Assembly (NCBI GenBank): GCA_902491625.1 | Contig: CABUIO010000006.1 | Span: forward strand, 1 to 64,000 | DNA length: 64,000 bases | Origin: an uncultured Porphyromonadaceae bacterium | GTDB lineage: Bacteria > Bacteroidota > Bacteroidia > Bacteroidales > Muribaculaceae | Direction of reading: 5' to 3' | In this document: one piece after another, positions 8,628 to 16,074 of the stretch | Layout: every line of letters begins with the position of its first letter | How positions within the stretch are numbered: position 1 is the first letter of the stretch | Program-made: the position numbers and the translations under genes | Notes under the pieces: generated by a model | Databases searched by the model: none | Told to the model about the DNA's origin: nothing | Seen by the model: only the letters and a program-made list of their open reading frames with translations

Positions 8628-9080
8628 TTAGTTCTTGGCTTCTGTGGCGGGAGCCTCGGCTGTATTGGCCTCGGCGGCGGGGGCAGCAGTTGCCTCGGCG
8701 GCAGCAGCGTCACCGGCGGGAGCGGCTGTGGCCTCGGCGGCAGGAGTCGCGGTCTTCTCGGCAGCGGGAGCGGCGGCCTGTGTGGTGGCTCCGGCTGTGC
8801 CGGGAGCGGCTGCGGTCTTCTCTGCTGCGGGAGCGGATACCGACACCTTGGCTACGGGAGCCTTAAGCGCGAAAGAGCATCCGATGCTGAGCACGCAGAT
8901 GACGATGGCGAGGGTCCAGGTTGTTTTCTCGATGAAGTCTGTGGTCTTGCGGTAGCCCATCACCTGATTGGCACCGCTATAGTTGGAGGCGAGACCGCCG
9001 CCTTTCGACTTCTGGATGAGCACGGCTCCTATCAGCAGGAGCGCTGCAATAACAATGATTACTGCAAGGAAAATGTACAT
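8628..9080 (-). CDS. secG: Preprotein translocase subunit SecG
   Basis: SecG is the small subunit of the SecYEG channel. The first 75 residues have the family plan: TM helix 1 (about 3-22), the conserved loop with QKSKGGGLASNYSGANQVMG, and TM helix 2 (about 54-72). A tail of about 70 residues made almost only of Ala, Pro, Glu and Thr follows (for example AAPAAEKTATPAAEATAAP). Low-complexity tails are common in Bacteroidetes SecG, but this one is long. It is the last gene of an eight-gene minus-strand operon, 6 nt after the TPR-like gene. Confidence 0.93.
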   Translation of the reverse strand: MYIFLAVIIVIAALLLIGAVLIQKSKGGGLASNYSGANQVMGYRKTTDFIEKTTWTLAIVICVLSIGCSFALKAPVAKVSVSAPAAEKTAAAPGTAGATTQAAAPAAEKTATPAAEATAAPAGDAAAAEATAAPAAEANTAEAPATEAKN

Positions 9081-9086
9081 CGTTTC

Positions 9087-9884
9087 TTATTGTTTCTTGT
9101 TGTCGTTGACTATTAATTTCCGCAGGAAGCGGATTTGGTCTGCAAAGTAAACACTTTTTTCCGGATTTTTCAAGCTTAAATCGGAAATAATCTCCAGAGC
9201 CTTGGTGTAATTGCGGTTTTTAATCATGATTCGGGCGAAAGATTCGGATAATCCGCCGGAATCGGGCGTTTTCTGCTGTCTTTCCGCGGCTTCATCTTTG
9301 CGCGGCGCTTCGGGTTGCGGCTGCGGCTCAGGTTCGGACTCCGGCTTTTCTTCCGGCTGCGGCAACGGTTCGGGAAGCTCGTTGTCGGGGAGCACGGTGC
9401 GTCCTTTGGAGGATGCGATGAAGCGGTTGATGGCGGCTGTCTCGGCGCCGACCACGTTTTCGTCCAATTCGTCGCCCTGCGGCACCGACTTCTGCTCCTC
9501 GGCAGCGAGCACCGACGCGTAGTCGGGCGTGGGATTGAAGATGGCTTTGGTGAGGATGTCGGTCTCGCGGGAGTCGGCGGGTGTGCCGTAGGTGGAGAGG
9601 AATGTGTCGATCGTCTCCATTGTCGACGGTGTGGTCTGCTGCGGCTCCGGATAGAAGTTGGCGAAAATGTCGGCGTCGTCGCCGAGAATGTCGCGTATGG
9701 AGTCAAGGTCGGGGAGGGCGATGGCCACGCGTGTGGCGTCCTCGGGCGATGCCGTACGCGACTTCATGGCCATGAGCCGGGGGAGCGTGAAAGCCGGATA
9801 GCGGGCGGAAAGGTCTTTGAGTTCCTCCTCTGTGAGCGGATTGTCGCGGTCGCTGTCGAGGATATGTCGGAGCTTGGGGTTCAT
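9087..9884 (-). CDS. Hypothetical protein with a C-terminal TPR-like segment
   Basis: This encodes 265 residues with no signal peptide or membrane helix. The middle (about residues 165-215) is a Pro/Glu/Gln-rich linker. The last 45 residues (SFARIMIKNRNYTKALEIISDLSL and onward) resemble a tetratricopeptide helix pair. The gene lies between lptE and secG, an order I recall from other Bacteroidales, suggesting an envelope-related or translocation-related role. That role is inferred from position only. Confidence 0.7.
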   Translation of the reverse strand: MNPKLRHILDSDRDNPLTEEELKDLSARYPAFTLPRLMAMKSRTASPEDATRVAIALPDLDSIRDILGDDADIFANFYPEPQQTTPSTMETIDTFLSTYGTPADSRETDILTKAIFNPTPDYASVLAAEEQKSVPQGDELDENVVGAETAAINRFIASSKGRTVLPDNELPEPLPQPEEKPESEPEPQPQPEAPRKDEAAERQQKTPDSGGLSESFARIMIKNRNYTKALEIISDLSLKNPEKSVYFADQIRFLRKLIVNDNKKQ

Positions 9885-9920
9885 TTTGTCAGGTTAACGT
9901 GTTGTGTGTATCCGGCGCCG

Positions 9921-10472
9921 TCACCAGTTGCCGAAAGTGGCGTTGAAAATCAGGTCCACGAGGTCGTTGCTGATCTCCTGACACAGTTCGTCCTGCACGT
10001 CTGTCAGCATCTCGGAGCTGTCGAAGTCGCGGTAGGCTGAGAAGGTCTGGTCGATGTTGTTGGCGTCGTTCTTATGGTCTGTGTATTTGACTCTTACAGT
10101 GATGGTAAGGCGTGTCTGCGTGGCGTAGGCGTTCTCGCCAACGGCCTGCGGAGAGAGGGAATAGCCTGTGATCTCGCCGGTGAGTTCGAGGTCGGCGGGA
10201 CCGTCGACCTCCTGAAGACGTGTCTGCCGGGTTACGACGTCGAGCAGACGGTTCTCGAAGGTCTGTTGCAGAGGTGGATAGACGAGGGCGGCGCGAATCG
10301 GAAACTCGCCGATGTTGACCGTGCGGTAGACGTTGTAGTTGAGGGCCGAGCCGTTGAAGGTGTAGCTGACGCATGAGGTGGAGAGTATGCAGGGCGTCAG
10401 CAGAAGCATCAGGAGTATGGCCGGGCGGACAAGGCGGCGCATTAGGGCGTATGTGGGGAGGTGGAGTCTCAT
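9921..10472 (-). CDS. lptE: LPS-assembly lipoprotein LptE
   Basis: LptE plugs the LptD barrel that inserts lipopolysaccharide into the outer membrane. This 183-residue protein has a lipoprotein signal ending LSTSC (C34). The start SYTFNGSALNYN is followed by EFPIRAALVYPPLQQTFENRLLD and LTGEITGYSLSP, the usual pattern for Bacteroidetes LptE. The start overlaps the end of the sigma-54 activator gene (ATGA, 4 nt). An internal ATG at codon 11 would give a more compact signal peptide and is possible. Confidence 0.85.
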   Translation of the reverse strand: MRLHLPTYALMRRLVRPAILLMLLLTPCILSTSCVSYTFNGSALNYNVYRTVNIGEFPIRAALVYPPLQQTFENRLLDVVTRQTRLQEVDGPADLELTGEITGYSLSPQAVGENAYATQTRLTITVRVKYTDHKNDANNIDQTFSAYRDFDSSEMLTDVQDELCQEISNDLVDLIFNATFGNW

Positions 10473-11680
10473 AGGCCGTATTCCTTGATTTTGCGGTAAA
10501 GGGTGCGTTCGGAAATATTCAGCTCTGCGGCGGCTTTCTTGCGGTTGCCCTGATGGCGTCGCAGTGCGTCGGCCACAGCGTCGCGGTCGGTGGTCGTGTC
10601 GGTCTGCGAAATGTCGGAAAAGTCGCTGTATGGTGTGGTCATTACGGAGGCTCCCGCCGGATTGTCGCGGTGCACGATGGTGCTGAGCATCGTTGACTTG
10701 GGATGGCTGTCGGAGGGGCGGAAAGTGTCGGTGTCTGCCTTTTCCGAGTCGATGCGGCTGCGCAGGTTCATAATCTCGTTCTGCATGGAGATGAGTGTCT
10801 GCCAGAGAAGTTCCCGCTCGCTCTCGTAGGAGCGCGGCGTGCCCTTGGAGGGCGCAAGCTGCGACATGGCGTCGGCTCTTGGTAGGAATCCGGAGAGTGT
10901 GGCGGCGTCGATCTCCTCTCCGGCATGGAAGAGCGCGGCCTGATCGACGACGTTCTTGAGCTGGCGCACGTTGCCGGGCCAGCGGTAGAGCGCCATGAGG
11001 CGCCGCGCATCGGAGGAGAATGTGATGTGGGGCGTCATGTATTTCTCGGAGAAGTCGGCGGCGAACTTGCGTGCGAGCAGATGGATGTCGTCGGCACCTC
11101 GGTCGTGAAGGTTGGGGACGTGGATGCTCACGGTGGAAAGTCGGTAGAAGAGGTCTTCGCGAAATTTCCCCTCGGTCACGGCCTTGGCGAGATCGACGTT
11201 GGTGGCGGCCACGATGCGCACGTCGGTGTGCTGCACCACAGAGGAGCCGACGCGCAGATATTCGCCGGTCTCAAGTACGCGCAGCAGGCGTGCCTGAGTG
11301 GTGAGCGGCAGCTCCGCCACTTCGTCGAGGAAGATGGTGCCTTTGTCGGCCTCCTCGAAATAGCCTTTGCGCGAGGCCACGGCGCCTGTGAAAGAACCTT
11401 TCTCATGGCCGAAAAGCTCGCTGTCGATGGTGCCTTCGGGGATGGCGCCGCAGTTGACGGCGATGTATTTGTTGTGCTTGCGTGCGCCGAAGGCGTGGAT
11501 GATCTTGGGGAAGAATTCCTTTCCGGCGCCGCTCTCGCCGGTGACGAGCACGGAGAGGTCGATGGGTGAGACCCTTACGGCGCGTGCCAGCGCTTCAGTG
11601 AGCACATGAGAGGTACCAACGATGCCGAATCGGCGTCGTGCCTGGTCGATCTTGCTGTCAATGTCCGGAACTAAAGGCAT
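10469..11680 (-). CDS. Sigma-54-dependent transcriptional activator (AAA+ and Fis-type HTH)
   Basis: This 403-residue bacterial enhancer-binding protein has no receiver domain. The Walker A motif is GESGAGKE (48-55), the sigma-54 contact loop reads GSFTGA (95-100; the commonest form is GAFTGA) and the Walker B motif is FLDE (117-120). The last 35 residues form a Fis-type helix-turn-helix (RKKAAAELNISERTLYRKIKEYGL in pieces). The absence of a sensory domain means activity is controlled by amount or by a partner. It lies within the operon, 3 nt after the TonB-like gene and overlapping lptE. A target promoter was not identified. Confidence 0.9.
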   Translation of the reverse strand: MPLVPDIDSKIDQARRRFGIVGTSHVLTEALARAVRVSPIDLSVLVTGESGAGKEFFPKIIHAFGARKHNKYIAVNCGAIPEGTIDSELFGHEKGSFTGAVASRKGYFEEADKGTIFLDEVAELPLTTQARLLRVLETGEYLRVGSSVVQHTDVRIVAATNVDLAKAVTEGKFREDLFYRLSTVSIHVPNLHDRGADDIHLLARKFAADFSEKYMTPHITFSSDARRLMALYRWPGNVRQLKNVVDQAALFHAGEEIDAATLSGFLPRADAMSQLAPSKGTPRSYESERELLWQTLISMQNEIMNLRSRIDSEKADTDTFRPSDSHPKSTMLSTIVHRDNPAGASVMTTPYSDFSDISQTDTTTDRDAVADALRRHQGNRKKAAAELNISERTLYRKIKEYGL

Positions 11681-11683
11681 TGC

Positions 11684-12499
11684 TTATTTCGTAGATGGTT
11701 TGAGGGTCCATGTGATGGTGCCGGGGGCGTCGGGTGCTCCGGCCTTGGGTGTCCATCTGGAGCCGAGACTTTTCTTTTCAAGCTTTCTGGCAAGATCCTG
11801 ATTGACAGATGTCCTGCACTTGGCCCAGACCACCACACCCTTGTCGTTGACCTTTACGTTGACGATGACAGTGATGGTCTTTGAAAGTCTGAGGGGCGGA
11901 TTGAACACATTGTCGCAAGAGAGCATCTTGCGCTTGCCGTCGAGAGTACCCTTGGCGCTTCCGGCTCCGGTGCCGGTGTCGCTGCTTCCGGATGTTCCGG
12001 TCTGTTTGCCGGTCTGCTTGCCGTTGTGGTTGTTGAATTTGTTGCCGACCTCGGAGGTGATGCGCGAGTCCGGCTCATCCTTCTTCGAGGGATTGGTGTG
12101 CTTCAGCGAGCTTTCCTGTTTCTGTGTGACCAGTTTCTCGGCGCTGTTGTTGGGCTTGGTGCGGTCGCCGGAGGTCACGACCTTGTCGCTCTTGGGACCC
12201 TGATCCGGCTCGCCGAGAGGCGCCGGAGCGGGTGTCTCGTCGAGGTCCTGCGCGGGGTCAGGCTCTCCGGCGTCGACGATCTCGACCGGAGGCTCGATGA
12301 ACTCCTCGGGATCGAGAAACTCGTCCTCCTCCATCGCCATGAGCGCGGGATTGGCCTTCACTTCCGGCTCAGGTGCCGAGGGCGTGAAGCCCACGTACCA
12401 CAGCAGCAGGAAGATGAGCACGGCCGCCAGCAGTGTGGCGACGGCCGCGATCACACGCGCGCGCGTTTCTTTATTATTGAGGGATGGAGCCATGTTCAT
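11684..12499 (-). CDS. TonB/TolA-like energy transducer
   Basis: This encodes 271 residues. A cytoplasmic N-terminus and one TM helix (about 15-36) are followed by a long acidic/Pro, then Lys/Ser/Gly-rich periplasmic linker (about 40-195). The C-terminal domain (about 200-271) holds LRLSKTITVIVNVKVNDKGVVVWAKC, the TonB/TolA-type fold. With ExbB and ExbD encoded just upstream it should carry proton-motive energy to the outer membrane. Its start overlaps the exbD end by 4 nt. Whether it serves TonB-dependent transport or a Tol-type role cannot be decided. Confidence 0.82.
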   Translation of the reverse strand: MNMAPSLNNKETRARVIAAVATLLAAVLIFLLLWYVGFTPSAPEPEVKANPALMAMEEDEFLDPEEFIEPPVEIVDAGEPDPAQDLDETPAPAPLGEPDQGPKSDKVVTSGDRTKPNNSAEKLVTQKQESSLKHTNPSKKDEPDSRITSEVGNKFNNHNGKQTGKQTGTSGSSDTGTGAGSAKGTLDGKRKMLSCDNVFNPPLRLSKTITVIVNVKVNDKGVVVWAKCRTSVNQDLARKLEKKSLGSRWTPKAGAPDAPGTITWTLKPSTK

Positions 12500-12924
12500 T
12501 CGGTCGGTTTGGTGGCCAGCACCATGCGTATGCCGTGGGAGGAAGCGAGGTCAAGCACCTCCACGACCTCGCCGTAGTCGACATGGCGGTCGGCGTAAAG
12601 AGCCACGGGGCGCGTGGAGTCGTTGCTTCTCACCAGCAGGAGCGAGGCGAGCAGACGGTCGCGATCCACACTCACGCGGGCACGTCCGGCGGTGGTGGAG
12701 TCGTTGCGGTCGGCCACGAAGAAACAGTTGCCGGCGCTGTCGAGGTAGACCTCGCTGACAGGGCGCAGCTCCGTGGTGGAGGCGCTCTGCGGAAGGTCGA
12801 CCTCCATGGCCGAGGGTATGATGAAGGTGGAGGTCACCATGAAGAAAATCAGCAGCAGAAACACCACGTCGGTCATCGACGACATGGAGAATGTTGCGAG
12901 GGGCGGATATTGGCGTCTGAGCAT
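12496..12924 (-). CDS. exbD: ExbD/TolR-family proton-channel subunit
   Basis: This 142-residue protein has one N-terminal TM helix carrying the essential aspartate (D19 in SMTDVVFLLLIFFMV) and a periplasmic domain (about 45-142). It forms a proton-driven motor with the upstream ExbB-type protein and drives the TonB-like protein. It lies 25 nt from exbB and overlaps the TonB-like gene by 4 nt. Confidence 0.9.
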   Translation of the reverse strand: MLRRQYPPLATFSMSSMTDVVFLLLIFFMVTSTFIIPSAMEVDLPQSASTTELRPVSEVYLDSAGNCFFVADRNDSTTAGRARVSVDRDRLLASLLLVRSNDSTRPVALYADRHVDYGEVVEVLDLASSHGIRMVLATKPTE

Positions 12925-12949
12925 ATCGGCGTAAATGAGAGGTGGAAGG

Positions 12950-13606
12950 TCAGATTTTGGAAGGCTCGTTGAGCAGGTCCATGAACTCCATGGTCTGCGC
13001 CTCCATGTTGGTCATCACCTTGTTGAGCCGGGCGGTGAGATAGTTGTAGGCGAAGAGGGCGAGGATGCCGACCACGAGACCGGCGACGGTCGTGACAAGC
13101 GCCAGCGAGATGCCGCTGCCCAGCGAGGCTATAGTCACTGCGGTGCCCTTGTCGGCCATGGCGAAGAATGCGTCCATCATGCCGACCACGGTGCCTAAGA
13201 ATCCGATCATCGGCGCTGCGGCGGCGGTGGTGGAGAGCCACGCGAGACCCTTGCCGAGGCGCGAAAGCTCGATGTTGCCCGTGTTGTCGAGCACAGCCAT
13301 CACCTCCTGTGTGCTTCGGCCAAGACGGCTGATCCCTTTCTCGACCAGACGCGCATAGATGCTGTCGGTGCGGCGGCAGATGCGCGTGGCGTTCTCGATG
13401 TCACCCTCGGTGACGTTCTCGCGGATGCGTTTCATGAAGTTCGGGTCCACCTTGGCGGCGTTGGCGATCACGATGCAGCGTTCCACGAAGATGTAGATGC
13501 TGATGAGCAGCAGGATTGCGAGTGGAATCATGAGAAATCCGCCGTCGACGATCAGATCCCAGAGGTTGTGGGGGGCGGAAGATGTGGCTTGGGCTTGAAG
13601 GAGCAT
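12950..13606 (-). CDS. exbB: ExbB/TolQ/MotA-family proton-channel subunit
   Basis: This 218-residue inner-membrane protein has three TM segments (about 20-42, 125-150 and 165-190). It has the family core IGFLGTVVGMMDAF and a late AGLVVGILALFAYNYL. It pairs with the ExbD-type protein encoded next. It lies 47 nt after pdxJ, an order I recall from other Bacteroidales (pdxJ, then exbB, exbD and tonB). Confidence 0.9.
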   Translation of the reverse strand: MLLQAQATSSAPHNLWDLIVDGGFLMIPLAILLLISIYIFVERCIVIANAAKVDPNFMKRIRENVTEGDIENATRICRRTDSIYARLVEKGISRLGRSTQEVMAVLDNTGNIELSRLGKGLAWLSTTAAAAPMIGFLGTVVGMMDAFFAMADKGTAVTIASLGSGISLALVTTVAGLVVGILALFAYNYLTARLNKVMTNMEAQTMEFMDLLNEPSKI

Positions 13607-13653
13607 GGCTTTATGGATTGGTTATGGGGTTAGTAATCGGGATTTGTTGCGCC

Positions 13654-14370
13654 TCAGGCGAGGCAGTCGCGGTATCGGCGTATGGTCTCGGCGATGCCGA
13701 GGTAGAGGGCGTCGCAGATGACGGCGTGGCCAATCGAGACTTCGTCGAGCCAGGGGACGGCCGAGGCGAAGAATTTGAGGTTGGATAGGTTGAGGTCGTG
13801 GCCGGCGTTGACGCCGAGTCCGGCCTCATGGGCGATTGTGGATGCGGCCACGAAAGGCGCGGCGGCGGCGCGGGGATCGTCGCGGTAGCTGTCGGCGTAG
13901 GGCTTCGTGTAAAGCTCCACGCGGTCGGCGCCCAGACGTGCCGCGCCCTCGATGGAAGGCGCGTCCGTGCCGGTGAAGATGCTCACGCGGATGCCGGCGG
14001 CGTGCAGTCTTTCGGTGATGTCGCGCAGAAAATCGAAATTGCCCACCGTGTCCCATCCCGCCGACGACGTGATGGCGTCGGGCGCGTCGGGCACGAGGGT
14101 GACCTGATGGGGCACGACCTCCTCCACAAGCTTCAGGAAAGGCTCGCAGGGATAACCCTCGACATTAAATTCGCCGGTCACGATGCCGCGAAGGTCGCGC
14201 ACGTCGGCATAACGGATGTGGCGTTCGTCGGGGCGCGGATGCACCGTGATGCCCTGTGCGCCCAAAAGCTCGCAGTCGGTGGCGAAATCACACACGTTCG
14301 GGCGATCCTCGCCGCGGGCGTTGCGGAGGGTCGCCACCTTGTTGATATTGATGCTTAGAAGTGTATTCAT
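13654..14370 (-). CDS. pdxJ: Pyridoxine 5'-phosphate synthase
   Basis: PdxJ condenses 1-deoxyxylulose 5-phosphate with 3-amino-2-oxopropyl phosphate, the last ring-forming step of DXP-dependent vitamin B6 synthesis. From ATG 14370 the protein has 238 residues, the normal length, and begins with the family signature LLSININKVATLRNARG. Other conserved parts are GITVHPRPDERHI and VNAGHDLNLSNL. A frame extension to 14397 adds nine residues unlike the family, so the inner ATG is preferred. It is the first gene of the operon that runs down to secG. Confidence 0.95.
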   Translation of the reverse strand: MNTLLSININKVATLRNARGEDRPNVCDFATDCELLGAQGITVHPRPDERHIRYADVRDLRGIVTGEFNVEGYPCEPFLKLVEEVVPHQVTLVPDAPDAITSSAGWDTVGNFDFLRDITERLHAAGIRVSIFTGTDAPSIEGAARLGADRVELYTKPYADSYRDDPRAAAAPFVAASTIAHEAGLGVNAGHDLNLSNLKFFASAVPWLDEVSIGHAVICDALYLGIAETIRRYRDCLA

Positions 14371-14447
14371 AATCATAGAGCCGACTCCATGATACAACTT
14401 TCAGCCCTTGACTACGTTAAAATTATGAGAGTTTTCAAAGGCGCGTA

Positions 14448-14477
14448 TTGGTTTTCGGCACAATATTTGTAACTTTG
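14448..14477 (+). promoter_or_regulatory. Promoter of the CBS-like gene
   Basis: TTGG (14448-14451) and TAACTTTG (14470-14477) are separated by 18 bp, close to the Bacteroidetes consensus. The leader to the ATG at 14542 would be about 60 nt. Confidence 0.65.
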
Positions 14478-14541
14478 GCTCCGCAAAAATACTAATTTTA
14501 ATTGTAACGACCGCACAAATACGGACGGTTTTTCCCGGAAA

Positions 14542-15066
14542 ATGACAGCTCACGATATATTGACTCTATCGACAACCGAAACTTCCTCCGGTACTTCTCC
14601 GGCGGAAACAGGCAGAGTGACCGAGGCCACGCCGGCCATGCTGCTCCTGCCGCAGTTTCTCGAATCGCCCGACGCCACCGTCGAGGTGACCGGCAGCGAC
14701 GGCGGCACGGTAGGTGTGGTCGACGCCCGCGCCATGCTGCGTTGCATCGGTACGATGCTCGGCGACTCCCGCGAGGCATCGTGGGTGGAAGCCACCGTGG
14801 CCGCATCGGCCTTTTCTGCCTCATCCGTGGCACGCGCCGTGGAGGATGCCGACGCCAATCTCCTCGACATGCTCACCTCCGCCGATCCCGCCGACGGTAA
14901 CCGACTGCGCATCTCGCTCAGGGTCAGCCATGCCGACCCTTCCGGCGTGGTACGCTCGCTGGAGCGCTACGGCTACGAGGTCACCGCCGCCTCCGGCGTC
15001 GTCAACGAAGACTACGACAAAGCGCGCCGCCACCTTTCCGAACTGGAGCTTTATCTCAACATGTAA
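14542..15066 (+). CDS. CBS-pair-like protein with a C-terminal ACT-like region
   Basis: This encodes 174 residues with no signal peptide. In Bacteroides a CBS-domain protein sits between nadK and pdxJ, and this gene has the matching place and orientation beside pdxJ. Its CBS motifs are weak: GGTVGVVDARAMLRC may be a CBS core. The last 60 residues (RISLRVSHADPSGVVRSLERYGYEV) look like an ACT-type ligand fold. A ligand-sensing role is inferred, not shown. The expected nadK neighbour is absent. Confidence 0.6.
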   Translation: MTAHDILTLSTTETSSGTSPAETGRVTEATPAMLLLPQFLESPDATVEVTGSDGGTVGVVDARAMLRCIGTMLGDSREASWVEATVAASAFSASSVARAVEDADANLLDMLTSADPADGNRLRISLRVSHADPSGVVRSLERYGYEVTAASGVVNEDYDKARRHLSELELYLNM

Positions 15067-15075
15067 TTTTTCTCT

Positions 15076-15163
15076 GACGGACTTTTTTGGGTCGTTTCAG
15101 GCTCTGAACGGTGCAAAAATGGGCGTTTTTGGAGCTGAGACGGACTTTTTTGGGTCGTTTCAG
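15076..15163 (+). repeat. 25-bp perfect direct repeat
   Basis: The 25 bases at 15076-15100 recur exactly at 15139-15163, offset by 63 bp. The shared core is ACTTTTTTGGGTCG. The repeat lies just after the CBS-like gene. Its T-tract follows no obvious hairpin. Confidence 0.8.
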
Positions 15164-15201
15164 CCTTTTTCAGCCTTTTCCATTTCGGGTTAAAAAACAG
15201 A

Positions 15202-15231
15202 GCCGGCCCTCGGGTTTTGAGGGTCGGCCGG
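15202..15231 (-). terminator. Intrinsic terminator of the Bax1-type gene
   Basis: The stem GCCGGCCCTC / GAGGGTCGGC has an AT-rich loop. On the minus strand it is followed by CTGTTTTTT. It lies 27 nt past the stop codon of the minus-strand membrane-protein gene and is a good rho-independent terminator. Confidence 0.8.
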
Positions 15232-15258
15232 TATGGTGTTCGGATGTATCGTCGTGGA

Positions 15259-15978
15259 TCAGTCGCGGCTGCCGCCGAAGATGCGGAGCAGGAAGAGGAA
15301 GAGGTTGATGAAGTCAAGGTAGAGGTTGAGGGCGCCGAGGGTGGCGAGCTTGTCGCTGAGCGAGGGCTCGAGGTTGGCGGCGGCCATACGCTTGATCTGC
15401 TGGGTGTCCCATGCGGTGAGTCCGACGAAAATCAGCACTCCGGCGTAGGAGATGATCCACATCAGGGTGTCGCTGGCCACGAACACGTTGACTACCGAGG
15501 CTATGATGAGCCCGAAGAGAGCCATGATGAGATATGTGCCCATCTTAGAGAGGTCGGTCTTGGTGAAATAGCCGTAGACACTCATGGCGCCGAAGACTCC
15601 TGCGGTGATGAAGAATGTGTAGACTATGGTGCCGGGTGTGTAGGCGAGGAAGATCACCGAAAGCGAGGTGCCCATCATCGCGGAGAACAGGAGGAAGAGG
15701 CCGAGTGCGGTCGACGTCTTCATGGTGGTCAGTCTGGCGGGAAGTATCCATGCCATGGCGAGCATGGCTATGAACATGCCCCAGTACATCCAGCGGTTGA
15801 CGACGAAGATATGCAGCAGTGTCTCCGAGGATGCCACGCCGAGGGCGCAGAAGGCGGATACGAGCAGTCCGATGAACATGCGCACATACACCTTTTTGAG
15901 CACGGTGTTGGTCTGTGTGATGGCCGAGGAGCGTCCATAGGAGGACTGTGTCGGGCCGTTTTCGTTGTAGTAATTCAT
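15259..15978 (-). CDS. Bax inhibitor-1/YccA-family membrane protein
   Basis: This 239-residue protein has seven predicted TM helices after a short polar N-terminus. The C-terminal motifs GLTAWDTQQIKRM and ALNLYLDFINLFLFLLRIFG are characteristic of the BI-1 family, in which the last part contains paired aspartates involved in Ca2+/H+ leak. In bacteria the physiological role is unclear. The gene has its own terminator, and a 9-bp array lies directly upstream of it. Confidence 0.92.
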   Translation of the reverse strand: MNYYNENGPTQSSYGRSSAITQTNTVLKKVYVRMFIGLLVSAFCALGVASSETLLHIFVVNRWMYWGMFIAMLAMAWILPARLTTMKTSTALGLFLLFSAMMGTSLSVIFLAYTPGTIVYTFFITAGVFGAMSVYGYFTKTDLSKMGTYLIMALFGLIIASVVNVFVASDTLMWIISYAGVLIFVGLTAWDTQQIKRMAAANLEPSLSDKLATLGALNLYLDFINLFLFLLRIFGGSRD

Positions 15979-15995
15979 ATATGGTTGAGGTTTAA

Positions 15996-16049
15996 TCTTA
16001 AAGACTTTAAAGTCCTTAATGTCTTTAATGACCTTAAAGGCTTTATTGT
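15996..16049. repeat. Intergenic array of six 9-bp units (GACTTTAAG family)
   Basis: Consecutive 9-mers are TCTTAAAGA, CTTTAAAGT, CCTTAATGT, CTTTAATGA, CCTTAAAGG and CTTTATTGT. It is the same family and orientation as the arrays at 8464 and 25489. It fills the gap between the argS stop codon and the start of the next minus-strand gene. Confidence 0.85.
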
Positions 16050-16074
16050 TATAACGCTTGAAAAGCGAAAGTTA

